Below, piece by piece: positions 7,676 to 15,737 of a stretch of 64,000 bases of DNA (its first letter is position 1; every line of letters begins with the position of its first letter). Origin of the DNA: Nocardioides daejeonensis (GTDB lineage: Bacteria; Actinomycetota; Actinomycetes; Propionibacteriales; Nocardioidaceae); the NCBI RefSeq assembly GCF_003194585.1, contig NZ_QHKZ01000008.1, positions 112,436-176,435 on the forward strand, read 5' to 3'. The notes below the pieces were generated by a model. It had not been told where the DNA came from, did not search any database, and saw only the letters and a program-made list of their open reading frames with translations. A program made the translations under genes and the position numbers.

Positions 7676-8347
7676 GTGACCGAGATCGACCTGTCGACCC
7701 AGACCATCGCCGTCCTCGGCGGCACCGGCCCCCAAGGTCGTGGCCTGGCCCGCCGTTTTGCCCAGGCCGGCCTCGCCGTCGTCCTCGGCTCGCGTGCTGC
7801 GGAGAAGGCCGAGGCGACCGCCGCGGAGCTCGTCGAGGCCACCGGGGGCCGGGTGACCGGAGCCGACAACGCTGGCGCTGCCGCGCAGGGCGACATCGTG
7901 CTGGTCGTCGTCCCGTGGGACGGTCACGGCGAGCTGGTCAAGAGCCTCGCGGCCGAGCTGGCCGGCAAGATCGTCGTAGACTGCGTCAACCCGCTCGGCT
8001 TCGACAAGCAGGGTGCCTACGCGCTGCAGGTCGAGGAGGGTTCGGCCACCCAGCAGGCTGCCGGACTGCTCCCGGAGAGCCGCGTTGTGGGTGCCTTCCA
8101 CAACGTCAGCGCCGTCCTTCTGGAGGACCCCGAGGTCGATGATCTGGGCACCGACGTCCTGGTGCTCGGCGACGACCGCGAGGCGACCGACACTGTCCAA
8201 GCACTGGCCGATGTCATTCCCGGCGTCCGCGGCATCTACGGTGGACGTATCCGCAATGCGCATCAGGTCGAGGCTCTCACCGCCAACCTGATCAGCATGA
8301 ACCGGCGTTACAAGGCACACGCCGGCGTGCGCGTCACCGACGTCTGA
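7676..8347 (+). CDS. npdG: NADPH-dependent F420 reductase
   Basis: 223 residues from a GTG. The Rossmann motif IAVLGGTGPQGRGLARRFAQ is the characteristic glycine-rich start of F420:NADPH oxidoreductases. Later conserved parts are VVPWDGH, DCVNPLGFD, GAFHNVSA and RNAHQVEALTANLISMNRRYK. It moves hydride between NADPH and coenzyme F420, implying that this organism makes F420, as many Actinomycetota do. It starts 84 bp after the preceding operon and probably has its own promoter. mshD follows 45 bp later on the same strand and may be co-transcribed. Confidence 0.9.
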   Translation: MTEIDLSTQTIAVLGGTGPQGRGLARRFAQAGLAVVLGSRAAEKAEATAAELVEATGGRVTGADNAGAAAQGDIVLVVVPWDGHGELVKSLAAELAGKIVVDCVNPLGFDKQGAYALQVEEGSATQQAAGLLPESRVVGAFHNVSAVLLEDPEVDDLGTDVLVLGDDREATDTVQALADVIPGVRGIYGGRIRNAHQVEALTANLISMNRRYKAHAGVRVTDV

Positions 8348-8392
8348 GGCGACCCGGCGACCCTCGCTGGCCCGGGCACGAGGAGGCAGTCG

Positions 8393-9229
8393 ATGGTCGA
8401 GGAAGTCAAGGCGTGGGACATCGATGTCCGCGACACGATGATCCGGATCGCTCGGGAGTGTGCGGAGGTCGACGGCCAGGCGCCGCTCGACGAGGCAGTA
8501 CGGATCCGGCTCCGCAACAACGGACTCATCGGGTCCACGCTCTGGCTCGAGGGGAACGCCGGCTTCGCGTTGCGCCATGACGAGGCCCTGGAGCTGGCGG
8601 TCGTCCCCGGTCAGCGTGCCAAGGGGATCGGCGGTGCGCTTGCCGCGGCTGCGCTGGAGGGCGTGACCTCCGCCTGGTCGCACGGTGACCATCCAGCTGC
8701 CGCGCGGCTGGCGGCGAGACACGGATTCTCGCGAGCCCGCGAGCTGTGGGTGATGCGTCGCCCGGTGACCGATCTGCCACCCACCCCCGACGCTGTGACC
8801 ATCCGCACCTGGACGCCGGACGACCGCGACGAGTTGCTCCGGGTCAACGCCGAGGCGTTCCGCACCCACCCCGAGCAGGGTGACATGGATGCGCAGAACC
8901 TCACGGATCGGATGGCCGAGCCGTGGTTCGACGCGGCCGGCCTGCTGGTCGTCACCGAGGACGAGCGGATGCTGGGCTTCCACTGGACCAAGAAGCACAG
9001 CGCCGAGGTCGGTGAGGTGTACGTCGTCGCCACCGACCCCGCAGCGCAGGGCCGCGGCCTGGGGCGCGCGTTGACGGTGGCAGGCCTGCACCACCTGCGA
9101 TCGGTGCTCGACGAGGACGGCGAGATCATCCTCTACGTGGAGAGCGACAACGCTCGTGCTGTGGCCCTCTACGAGAGCCTCGGGTTCACCCACGCCGCCG
9201 AGGACACCCACGTGCAGTACCGCCGCTGA
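8393..9229 (+). CDS. mshD: mycothiol synthase
   Basis: 278 residues with two tandem GNAT domains, the MshD architecture. The first has LELAVVPGQRAKGIGGAL. The second has VGEVYVVATDPAAQGRGLGR and ends with YVESDNARAVALYESLGF. It acetylates cysteinyl-glucosamine-inositol with acetyl-CoA, the last step of mycothiol synthesis, so the host uses mycothiol as its main thiol. The gene is convergent with glnR; mshD close to glnR is also seen in Streptomyces. A 22-bp tandem repeat array begins one base after the stop codon. Confidence 0.92.
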   Translation: MVEEVKAWDIDVRDTMIRIARECAEVDGQAPLDEAVRIRLRNNGLIGSTLWLEGNAGFALRHDEALELAVVPGQRAKGIGGALAAAALEGVTSAWSHGDHPAAARLAARHGFSRARELWVMRRPVTDLPPTPDAVTIRTWTPDDRDELLRVNAEAFRTHPEQGDMDAQNLTDRMAEPWFDAAGLLVVTEDERMLGFHWTKKHSAEVGEVYVVATDPAAQGRGLGRALTVAGLHHLRSVLDEDGEIILYVESDNARAVALYESLGFTHAAEDTHVQYRR

Positions 9230-9230
9230 T

Positions 9231-9296
9231 GCGTTGAGTTCGCGCGAATCACGCATTGAGTTCGCGCGAATGGCGCGTTGAGTTCGCGCGAATGGC
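9231..9296 (+). repeat. 22-bp tandem repeat array, three units (family A, copy 1)
   Basis: Three head-to-tail 22-bp units start at 9231, 9253 and 9275, reading GCGTTGAGTTCGCGCGAATC plus two variable bases. Each contains the perfect 10-bp palindrome TTCGCGCGAA. The array starts one base after the mshD stop and fills most of the gap to the convergent glnR stop. Related units occur at 18270-18335 and, in the opposite strand sense, at 18390-18477. There are no spacers, so this is not CRISPR. Confidence 0.9.
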
Positions 9297-9321
9297 ACGG
9301 TCCGGCGCGGTTGCGGCTGTC

Positions 9322-10026
9322 TCAGCGCGGGTTCGCGGGCTCGGGCTCAGCCTCAGGAGTCGGGAGCACGAAGCGGTAGCCGACGTTGCGGACCGTGCCG
9401 ATAAGGGTCTCGTGCTCCGGGCCGAGCTTGGCGCGGAGGCGGCGCACGTGCACGTCGACGGTGCGGGTGCCGCCGAAGTAGTCGTAGCCCCACACTTCCT
9501 GGAGCAGCTGCTGACGGGAGAAGACCCGACCCGGGTGCTGGGCCAGGTACTTGAGCAGCTCGAACTCCTTGAAGGTCAGGTCGAGGGGGCGGCCGCTGAG
9601 ACGGGCGGTGTAGGTGGCCTCGTCGACGGTCACCTCACCGCTGCGGATCACCCTGGTCTCGGGCTCCTCCTGCTGCGCCAGACGGGCGATCGCCAGTCGG
9701 ATCCGCGCGTCGAGCTCGGCCGGGCCGCAGGAGTGCAGCACCACGTCGTCCATGCCCCAGTCGAGCGCCACCACCGGCAGTCCGCCCTCGCCCAGGACCA
9801 ACAGCACCGGCACCTCGGAGCCGGTGGTGCGGATCAGCTTGCACAGGTCTCGGGCCGCCGCGAGCTCCTTGCGCCCATCGACGAGCACCAGGTCGCACTC
9901 GGGCGCATCGACGAGGGCCGCTCCCTCGGCGGGGAGCACCCGCAGGTGATGGCCGAGGAGGCCGAGCGCGGGCAGCACCTCGGCGGAGGGTTGCAGGGCG
10001 CTGGTCAGCAGTAACAGCGTGGCCAC
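9322..10026 (-). CDS. glnR: GlnR-type nitrogen regulator (OmpR-family orphan response regulator)
   Basis: 234 residues from a GTG with a strong GGAAGGAGGGG site. The N-terminus LLLLTSALQPSAEVLPALGL and the segment LVLGEGGLPVVALDWGMDDV match the atypical GlnR receiver. The C-terminal winged helix LDLTFKEFELLKYLAQHPGR and GYDYFGGTRTVDVHVRRLRA is highly conserved. GlnR is an orphan regulator of nitrogen metabolism (amtB, glnA and similar) that works without an obvious kinase. No kinase gene is adjacent here, and the MoaD-like gene diverges from it. The family match is strong; regulon content is inferred from family knowledge. Confidence 0.9.
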   Translation of the reverse strand: MATLLLLTSALQPSAEVLPALGLLGHHLRVLPAEGAALVDAPECDLVLVDGRKELAAARDLCKLIRTTGSEVPVLLVLGEGGLPVVALDWGMDDVVLHSCGPAELDARIRLAIARLAQQEEPETRVIRSGEVTVDEATYTARLSGRPLDLTFKEFELLKYLAQHPGRVFSRQQLLQEVWGYDYFGGTRTVDVHVRRLRAKLGPEHETLIGTVRNVGYRFVLPTPEAEPEPANPR

Positions 10027-10070
10027 GGCCCCTCCTTCCGGCCGGGAGCGTTGTGGTGAAGGATACCGGC

Positions 10071-10343
10071 ATGGAGTCGGTGAAGTCGGTGACCGTTCAC
10101 TACTGGGCAGCGGCGAAGGCTGCCGCGGGTGTCCCTGAGGAACGCCTGGAGCTGCCGGTGGAGGCGACGCTCGGCGACCTCACGGCACTCGTCCGCGCCC
10201 GGCACGGCGTGCAGCTCGACCAGGTGCTCGCCGTCTGCTCGGTGCTGATCGACGGTGCCCAGGCGGGCTCACGCGACCCGGGTGCAGCGCCGCTCCCCGA
10301 CGGTGCCACCGTGGAGTTCCTGCCGCCCTTCGCCGGCGGCTGA
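10071..10343 (+). CDS. MoaD/ThiS family sulfur-carrier protein
   Basis: 90 residues with the beta-grasp layout and a C-terminal GG (LPPFAGG), the tail that is adenylated and thiocarboxylated. ATG 10071 follows AAGGA by 7 nt; an in-frame GTG at 10053 would add six residues. It diverges from glnR, sharing a 44-bp intergenic region. The family supplies sulfur for molybdopterin or thiamine; the target cannot be fixed because no moaE, thiG or thiF partner is present in the window. Confidence 0.85.
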   Translation: MESVKSVTVHYWAAAKAAAGVPEERLELPVEATLGDLTALVRARHGVQLDQVLAVCSVLIDGAQAGSRDPGAAPLPDGATVEFLPPFAGG

Positions 10344-10354
10344 CCCAGCGGCGC

Positions 10355-10383
10355 CGGCGACGTGGCTCCGGCGGACGTCGCCG
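10355..10383 (+). terminator. GC-rich hairpin after the MoaD-like gene
   Basis: CGGCGACGT at 10355-10363 pairs perfectly with ACGTCGCCG at 10375-10383 around an 11-nt loop, 11 bp after the stop. No T-tract follows. GC-rich hairpins without a U-tract are common in actinobacteria, so termination is plausible but not certain. Confidence 0.5.
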
Positions 10384-10387
10384 CGCA

Positions 10388-10404
10388 AAGTTCGCGAAGA
10401 ACTT
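10388..10404. promoter_or_regulatory. palindrome upstream of the first FkbM gene
   Basis: AAGTTC-GCGAA-GAACTT is a perfect 6-bp inverted repeat with a 5-bp centre, about 37 bp before the FkbM start codon and next to the probable promoter. Its size and place suit an operator for a dimeric regulator of the glycan locus. No known box was matched with confidence. Confidence 0.4.
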
Positions 10405-10440
10405 CCCCTCGGCACGCGTTGTCGCCACACTAGGCGGGTG

Positions 10441-11226
10441 ATGACGAGCCTCTCCCGCCGTGGCGCTGACCAGAGCCTGCGCAATCGCGCCCGCGAGTCC
10501 GTGAAGCTGGGTGTGCGCGGCCTGCTGCAGAAGGCCGATGTCGAGATCGGCCGGGGCACCTTCGCCAACCGGTTGGCCCGCACCTGCGACGCCTTCGGGA
10601 TCGACACCGTGCTCGACGTGGGCGCCAATGTCGGCCAGTACGCGACGATGCTGCGCCGGGCCGGGTTCGCCGGCCGGATCCTCAGCTGTGAGCCGCTGAC
10701 CGGTGCCTTCGGCGAGTTGGCCTCCCGCGCCGACGGGGACGCCCGGTGGCAGACGCTGCACACGGCCGTCGGTGCGGAGCCGGGCACCGTGAGCATCCAC
10801 GTCTCAGAGAACTCTTTCTCCTCCTCCATCCGCGACATGACCGACGCGCACCTCGACAACGCTCCGGGCTCCCACTACATCGCCACCGAGGAAGTGCCGG
10901 TCACCACCGTCGCCGGCCTGGTCGACACCCACGGCGTGGATCCGGCGCGCTGCCTGCTCAAGATCGACACCCAGGGCTACGAGGGCGAGGTGTTGCGCGG
11001 TGCCGGCGAGCTGGTGGGCAGGGTCCAGGCGATCCAGCTGGAGATGTCCTTCGTCGAGCTCTATGCGGGCCAGCTGCTGTACGACGACCTGATGGCCGCG
11101 ATGGTGGCTGCCGGCTACCGGCTGCACACGCTGGACCCCGGTTTCTCTGCCGCCGATGGCCGGCTGCTCCAGGTGGACGGACTCTTCGTGCGGGCCGACG
11201 CCGGCTCTGCTCCGTCGGGGGCGTGA
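10441..11226 (+). CDS. FkbM family methyltransferase
   Basis: 261 residues from ATG 10441 (an adjacent in-frame GTG at 10438 is also possible). The SAM-binding motif is TVLDVGANVGQYATMLRR near residue 56, followed by the acidic SCEPL. The FkbM signature LLKIDTQGYEGEVLRGA lies near residue 175, and a final LLQVDGLFVR strand closes the fold. FkbM enzymes O-methylate sugars or polyketides. It opens the glycan locus, and the similar paralogue at 12660 suggests that two related hydroxyls are methylated. The gene follows a palindromic site and the glnR/moaD pair. Confidence 0.85.
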   Translation: MTSLSRRGADQSLRNRARESVKLGVRGLLQKADVEIGRGTFANRLARTCDAFGIDTVLDVGANVGQYATMLRRAGFAGRILSCEPLTGAFGELASRADGDARWQTLHTAVGAEPGTVSIHVSENSFSSSIRDMTDAHLDNAPGSHYIATEEVPVTTVAGLVDTHGVDPARCLLKIDTQGYEGEVLRGAGELVGRVQAIQLEMSFVELYAGQLLYDDLMAAMVAAGYRLHTLDPGFSAADGRLLQVDGLFVRADAGSAPSGA

Positions 11227-11283
11227 CCAAATCGCGTGCAAACGGTTGCACACCCTGAGAACCCACAGCCCCGGAGGCATTTT

Positions 11284-12093
11284 GTGATCACGACGCCCCG
11301 CAACCTCGGTCACCTGACGAAGCGGATCCGGCAGACACCGCAGCTGTTCGCGAACTACCCGCACGTCTTCTACGACCTGGCGGCGTCGATGACGCCGTGG
11401 CAGGGCAAGGAGATGAGCTACCGGCTGCGCAACGGCTACACGATCGTGAGTCCCAACGCCGATGGTGCCCGCTTCCCGATCTACGAGATCTTCGCCGATG
11501 ACGCCTACCTGCTCGACACGATGCTCGCGGGCCTCCCCGCCGATGTGCACGTGATGGACCTCGGCGGCCAGATCGGCTGCTTCTCGCTCGCCGTCGCGCT
11601 CAAGCGTCCCCAGGCCCGGGTGCACGTCTACGAGGCCTCTCCGACGAGCGCCTCCTACGTACGCCGCAACGTGGGCGCCAACGACCTGGCCGACCGGATC
11701 ACCGTGCACGCCAAGGCGATGGCCGGCGAGGAGGGCACCTTCACCTTCGTCGACAGCGGCACCGCGAGCGGCCACAACGGCATCACCGCCCCCGAGGGGC
11801 TCGGCCACGAGGTCACGGTGCCGAGCACCACCTTCGACGCCGCAGTCAAGGAGATGGATGGCCGCGTCGAGGTGGTGAAGGCCGACGTCGAGGGTGCGGA
11901 GTACGACATCATCCTGAAGTCCGACCCGGCGTCATGGGCCACGGTGCAGCGAGTGGTGATGGAGTACCACCCGGTCGCAGGTCACTCGTTGGACGAGCTG
12001 CTGGAGTTCTTCGCCGCTGTCGGCCTGCACCCCGGCGAGCACGACCGCGGTACGCGCCCGGGGCTCGGCGTCATCTGGCTCTCCAGGAAGTAG
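11284..12093 (+). CDS. FkbM family methyltransferase (divergent)
   Basis: 269 residues from GTG 11284, chosen because CCGGAGG lies 8 nt upstream; a longer frame reaching 11236 has no such site. The SAM motif is VMDLGGQIGCFSLAVALKR near residue 88. The FkbM-type signature VVKADVEGAEYDIIL lies near residue 198, and VVMEYHP follows. It is much less similar to the other two FkbM proteins in the cluster than they are to each other. Probably a sugar O-methyltransferase of the same polysaccharide locus. It is convergent with the thioredoxin-like gene, with no gap between the stop codons. Confidence 0.8.
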   Translation: MITTPRNLGHLTKRIRQTPQLFANYPHVFYDLAASMTPWQGKEMSYRLRNGYTIVSPNADGARFPIYEIFADDAYLLDTMLAGLPADVHVMDLGGQIGCFSLAVALKRPQARVHVYEASPTSASYVRRNVGANDLADRITVHAKAMAGEEGTFTFVDSGTASGHNGITAPEGLGHEVTVPSTTFDAAVKEMDGRVEVVKADVEGAEYDIILKSDPASWATVQRVVMEYHPVAGHSLDELLEFFAAVGLHPGEHDRGTRPGLGVIWLSRK

Positions 12094-12528
12094 TCAGGCG
12101 CGCGCCAGCGCGTTGAGCACCTGCTCCTTCGTGGGTGCTCCCGCAGCGCGCGTCACCTCGTGCCCCGCCGAGTCGAGCACCAACGTCGTCGGTGTGCGGA
12201 CGATCTCCAGGCGGCGTACCAGCTCCAGGTGCTCCTCCGCGTCCACCTCGATGTGGGCGACGCCGGGCACGATCTCCGCGACCTCTCCGAGGATCCGCCG
12301 GGTTGCCCGGCAGGGTGCGCAGAAGGCGCTGGAGAACTGCAGGAGTGTGGCCCGTTCGCCGAGTTCGTCTCCCCAGGGAGTGTCGGCCAGCGGCGACAGC
12401 TGTGGGGCGGGGACGGCTGCCGAGTCGGCGGCAGAGCTCCGGAACCGGCCATCGCTCCAACGTCGCCAGGCCCCGAACGCCACGGCGAACACGAGGGCGA
12501 GGACGAGGATGACGGCTCCGGTGGTCAC
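12094..12528 (-). CDS. membrane-anchored thioredoxin-like protein
   Basis: 144 residues from GTG 12528. A single N-terminal membrane helix (TGAVILVLALVFAVAFGAW) is followed by a thioredoxin domain with FSSAFCAPCRATRRIL. The redox motif is CAPC, and the cis-proline segment is RTPTTLVLD. The domain would face outside the membrane and reduce or exchange disulfides there. A longer upstream frame exists but has an arginine-rich, shadow-like composition. It is divergent from the third FkbM gene, sharing a 131-bp gap that should hold both promoters. Confidence 0.8.
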   Translation of the reverse strand: MTTGAVILVLALVFAVAFGAWRRWSDGRFRSSAADSAAVPAPQLSPLADTPWGDELGERATLLQFSSAFCAPCRATRRILGEVAEIVPGVAHIEVDAEEHLELVRRLEIVRTPTTLVLDSAGHEVTRAAGAPTKEQVLNALARA

Positions 12529-12659
12529 GACGACGCAACGCCGTCTGGGCCGTGGTGATTCCCGGCGCGGGGAGCCGTAGCCTTTGCGGACCCTCCGAAG
12601 TTGAGGGTCCGACGGCTCCCGACCGGCAGCCGCACGAGCGACGAGTGAGGCCAAGAGAC

Positions 12660-13367
12660 GTGTCCGGCAACAGATTCCTGGATCTGGCCCAAGGGGCGTT
12701 GGCCGGGCGAGGCTTCGAGCTCCGCCGCCATCACGCCGCGCGCCGGCAGCGGATCTTCGCCGCCCGGGGCGTCGATCTCGTCCTCGACGTGGGCGCCGCC
12801 CGCGGCGGCTACGGCACCCAGCTACGTCGCTTCGGCTACACCGGGCGGATCGTCTCCTTCGAACCGCTGGCCGATGCCTACGCCGATCTCTCCCGTGCGA
12901 TCGAGGCAGATCCGGCCTGGCAGGCACACCGGACCGCGCTCGGCGCCGAGGCCGGCACCGCGACCATCAACGTGGCCTCCAACTCCGACTCGAGCTCGCT
13001 GCTGCCGATGCTCGACGCGCACCGGGCGGCGGCGCCGCAGGTCGGCTACGTCGGCACCCAGACCGTGACCATCTCCCGACTGGACGACCTGGCGCAGGAG
13101 GCGCTGGGCGCGGCCACGACGCCGTACCTGAAGATCGACACGCAGGGCTTCGAGCGCGGCGTCCTTGCCGGGGCTCCGGAGACGCTGCGTCAGGTGGTGG
13201 GGCTCCAGCTGGAGCTGTCGTTCGTGCCGCTCTACGACGGTGGGATGACCGTCGACGAGGCCGTCGCCTGGGCCTACGGCGAGGGGTTCCACCTGGTCGG
13301 GATCGAGCAGGGCTACACCGCCCCCAGCGGTGAGATCCTTCAGGTCGACGGGGTTTTCTGGCGTTGA
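12660..13367 (+). CDS. FkbM family methyltransferase
   Basis: 235 residues from GTG 12660, with GAGG 9 nt upstream. The SAM motif is LVLDVGAARGGYGTQLRRFGY with SFEPL after it. The signature LKIDTQGFERGVLAGA and the closing ILQVDGVFWR match the FkbM protein at 10441 closely, so these two are recent paralogues. It starts a same-strand run to 18269 with short gaps or overlaps: acyltransferase, ACP, ligase, reductase, SGNH protein and methyltransferase. Sugar or acyl-group O-methylation is the likely role. Confidence 0.83.
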   Translation: MSGNRFLDLAQGALAGRGFELRRHHAARRQRIFAARGVDLVLDVGAARGGYGTQLRRFGYTGRIVSFEPLADAYADLSRAIEADPAWQAHRTALGAEAGTATINVASNSDSSSLLPMLDAHRAAAPQVGYVGTQTVTISRLDDLAQEALGAATTPYLKIDTQGFERGVLAGAPETLRQVVGLQLELSFVPLYDGGMTVDEAVAWAYGEGFHLVGIEQGYTAPSGEILQVDGVFWR

Positions 13368-13404
13368 GCGTGGCTGCCCGAACGGGCGTGCAGAGAGGGT
13401 TCCC

Positions 13405-14010
13405 ATGGCGTTGACCGGTTCCGACGGCTACTCCTACACCCAGCTGGTCTTCTCCGACCTGGAGCGGTACCGCCCAGGGCAGCGGCCGAGCTGGCCCAGC
13501 GTGCTGATGCGGTGCCTCAGCAATCCGGGCATGGTCGCCTCCCTGGTGCTGCGCGCCCAGCAGAAGGCATTCCAAGCCGGACGGGTGCGCCTGGCCTTCC
13601 TGCTCCGCAGCCTCGGCATGTTTCTGGTCAGCGCCGACTTCGTGCCGGGCATGGACGTCGGCCCGGGCCTGCTGATGCCGCACCCCAACGGCGTGGTCAT
13701 CGGCAACGGCCTCAGGGTCGGAGCGAACGTGACCTTCGGCGGCGGCATCACGGCGGGCGTCAAGCAGCCCGACGTTGACCCCGAAGAGGAGGGGCAGGGC
13801 TACCCGACGATCTGCGACGGCGCCATCATTCTGGCCAACGCGGTGCTCGCCGGCCCGGTGACCGTGGGTTCGTACGCCCAGGTCGGCGCCAACTCGGTGG
13901 TGCTGACCGACGTGGCCGAGTGCGCGGTCGTGTTCGGCGTCCCGGCCCGCAAGATCGCCGAGCGCAAGCCGGTGCTGCCCGGCTCCTACGAGGAGCTGCC
14001 GCGCGGCTGA
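13405..14010 (+). CDS. serine acetyltransferase-like hexapeptide acyltransferase
   Basis: 201 residues. A helical N-terminal part (LVFSDLERYRP and LMRCLSNPGMVASLVLRAQ) resembles the CysE N-domain. It is followed by a left-handed beta-helix with hexapeptide repeats: DFVPGMDVGPGLLMPHPNGVVIG, then GANVTFGGGITAG and VGANSVVLTDVAE. His in MPHPNG is the usual catalytic histidine. In exopolysaccharide clusters such proteins O-acetylate sugars, while true CysE makes O-acetylserine. The setting among glycan genes favours sugar acetylation. The gap to the upstream FkbM stop is 37 bp, with GAGAGGG before the ATG. Confidence 0.8.
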   Translation: MALTGSDGYSYTQLVFSDLERYRPGQRPSWPSVLMRCLSNPGMVASLVLRAQQKAFQAGRVRLAFLLRSLGMFLVSADFVPGMDVGPGLLMPHPNGVVIGNGLRVGANVTFGGGITAGVKQPDVDPEEEGQGYPTICDGAIILANAVLAGPVTVGSYAQVGANSVVLTDVAECAVVFGVPARKIAERKPVLPGSYEELPRG

Positions 14011-14125
14011 CCAACTGCGCGTGGCGGCGTCACTTCGGTCGGCCTCTTTCGTTGCATCCACCAGAGTCGCCTGCTTGCTGTAAGCATGAGGCACCACCAT
14101 CCCGAGGACGAGGAGTCAGCCCCCG

Positions 14126-14365
14126 ATGAGCACCACACCTGCGGATGTCGAGCGCACCGTCGTCGACTTCCTGAAGCGCCTGGAGAAGCTCCCGGAGGGA
14201 TTCGACGCCACCACCCCCCTCTACGCCGACGGGGTCGGGCTCGACTCGCTGGAGACCGCGGAGCTCTCCGCCCTGCTGGAGGACGAGCTGGGCTCGGATC
14301 CGTTCAGCACCGGTGACCTGCCGCAGTCCCTGGCCGAGATCCAGGCGTACTACGCAGGGGTCTGA
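14126..14365 (+). CDS. acyl carrier protein
   Basis: 79 residues, standard ACP length. The phosphopantetheine site is the serine in GVGLDSLETAEL, near residue 40, and helix IV ends the protein. It sits one gene before an acyl/aminoacyl-AMP ligase and a ketoreductase, so it probably carries the acyl group activated by that ligase. GAGGAG lies about 10 nt before the ATG. A 115-bp upstream gap with TGTAAGCAT could hold a promoter, making this the first gene of a sub-operon. Confidence 0.9.
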   Translation: MSTTPADVERTVVDFLKRLEKLPEGFDATTPLYADGVGLDSLETAELSALLEDELGSDPFSTGDLPQSLAEIQAYYAGV

Positions 14366-14372
14366 TTCCGCC

Positions 14373-15737
14373 TTGATCGAACTCCTCCGACGCGTCGCCG
14401 CCGAGGACCCCGAGCGACTCGCCGTGGTCACCGACGCCGCCACCTGCACGTACGCCGAGCTGGTGCGTCGCGCGGAGCAGCTCGCTGAGACGTTGACAGC
14501 GGGGGAGGTCCGGTTCGCGATCCTCAGTGCGGAGGCGGACGTCGTCGTCCCCGCCCTCGCGGCGGCGTCGCTCGCCGGCGCCGAGGCCTGCGTGTTTCCC
14601 CCCGAGGACGGCGTGGCCCCGGGCAGCCAGGAGGAGATCGACGAGCTCCTCGCCCGGTTCGGCCAGACTCACGTCGTCACCGCCGGCGGACTCGCGCCCT
14701 GGCCGCCGGCGAGCGGTGCCCCGTCACCCGCTGGCGCGGGTACGTCGTTGCCGGACGACGGTCGCGTCGCTCCTCGCCCCCACCTGGTCCTGACCACGGG
14801 CACCACGGGGCGACCCCGCGGCGTACGCCATGACTGGTCGCGGCTGGTCCGGGCGACCGAGCGCGTTCGGCCCGGAGCGGAGGAGCGGTGGCTTCTCGCC
14901 TACGGCCTGCACCAGTTCGCCGGTCTGCAGGTGCTCCTGCACGTCTTCGCCGCCGGTGCCACCCTGGTCGCGCCGACGCCGCGGCGTCCCAAGGAGGGGC
15001 TCGCCGCCATGCGCCGGCACGGCGTCACGCATGTGAGCGCCACCCCGACCTACTGGCGCTTCGTGATGGCGGAGCTGCGTGGCGATGGCGGCCCGGTGCC
15101 CGCACTCCGGCAGATCACGCTGGGCGGCGAGGCCGCACCCGGTCCGGTGCTCGACCAGCTGCGTGCCACCTTCCCGGGAGCGGCGCTCTCCCACGTCTAT
15201 GCGGCCTCCGAGTTCGGCGCCACCAACTCGACGAAGGACGGACTGCCCGGCCTTCCTGCCGACGTGCTCACCCGCGGCGAGGACGCCGACGTGGCGATGA
15301 GGGTCGTCGACGGAGAGCTGTGGGTGCGCTCGCGGATCGGGATGCTCGGCTACCACGGCGAGGAGCCCGTCGAGGTCGATGGCTGGCGTGCGACCGGTGA
15401 CCTGGTCGAGCAGGTCGGCGACCGGCTGCTCTTCCGCGGCAGGGTCAGCGAGATCATCAACGTCGGCGGGGTGAAGGTGCATCCGCTGCCGATCGAGGAA
15501 GCCGTGGCCGCGGTGCCGGGCGTGCAGGTGTCGCGGGTCTTCGGGCGCCCCAACGCGATGACCGGCTCCATCGTCGCCGTCGAGGTGGTGCCCGCCCCCG
15601 GTGCGGACCCCGACGAGGTGAAGGCCGCGGTCCGGGCGGCCTGCGCAGAACTGCCGGCCGCAGCCCGGCCCCGCAGCATCAAGGTCGTCGCCGAGGTCTC
15701 CATGGCCGGCGGCAAGATCGTCAGGAGAAGCCAATGA
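14373..15737 (+). CDS. AMP-dependent acyl (or aminoacyl) ligase
   Basis: 454 residues from a TTG at 14373, only 7 bp after the ACP stop; this start is the least certain part. The ANL-family core motifs are present: LTTGTTGRPRGVRHDW (P-loop) and VYAASEFGATN. They are followed by WRATGDLVEQVGDRLLFRGR and EIINVGGVKVHPLPIEEAV. The catalytic lysine is in MAGGKIVR at the C-terminus. It is shorter than fatty acyl-CoA ligases (500-550) and resembles stand-alone loaders such as DltA-like enzymes. It should adenylate a carboxylic acid and load it on the neighbouring ACP. The substrate is unknown. Confidence 0.82.
   Translation: MIELLRRVAAEDPERLAVVTDAATCTYAELVRRAEQLAETLTAGEVRFAILSAEADVVVPALAAASLAGAEACVFPPEDGVAPGSQEEIDELLARFGQTHVVTAGGLAPWPPASGAPSPAGAGTSLPDDGRVAPRPHLVLTTGTTGRPRGVRHDWSRLVRATERVRPGAEERWLLAYGLHQFAGLQVLLHVFAAGATLVAPTPRRPKEGLAAMRRHGVTHVSATPTYWRFVMAELRGDGGPVPALRQITLGGEAAPGPVLDQLRATFPGAALSHVYAASEFGATNSTKDGLPGLPADVLTRGEDADVAMRVVDGELWVRSRIGMLGYHGEEPVEVDGWRATGDLVEQVGDRLLFRGRVSEIINVGGVKVHPLPIEEAVAAVPGVQVSRVFGRPNAMTGSIVAVEVVPAPGADPDEVKAAVRAACAELPAAARPRSIKVVAEVSMAGGKIVRRSQ

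Noticed and set aside
9231..9296. Possible CRISPR array
   Set aside because: The repeats are contiguous 22-bp units without spacers, and no cas genes are present.
7271..9298. 675-residue open frame on the minus strand
   Set aside because: Antisense to npdG and mshD; no motifs, and crosses the repeat array.
14086..14316. Possible uORF upstream of the ACP gene
   Set aside because: It runs out of frame into the ACP gene with no leader-peptide pattern; the ACP frame has a better ribosome site and family match.
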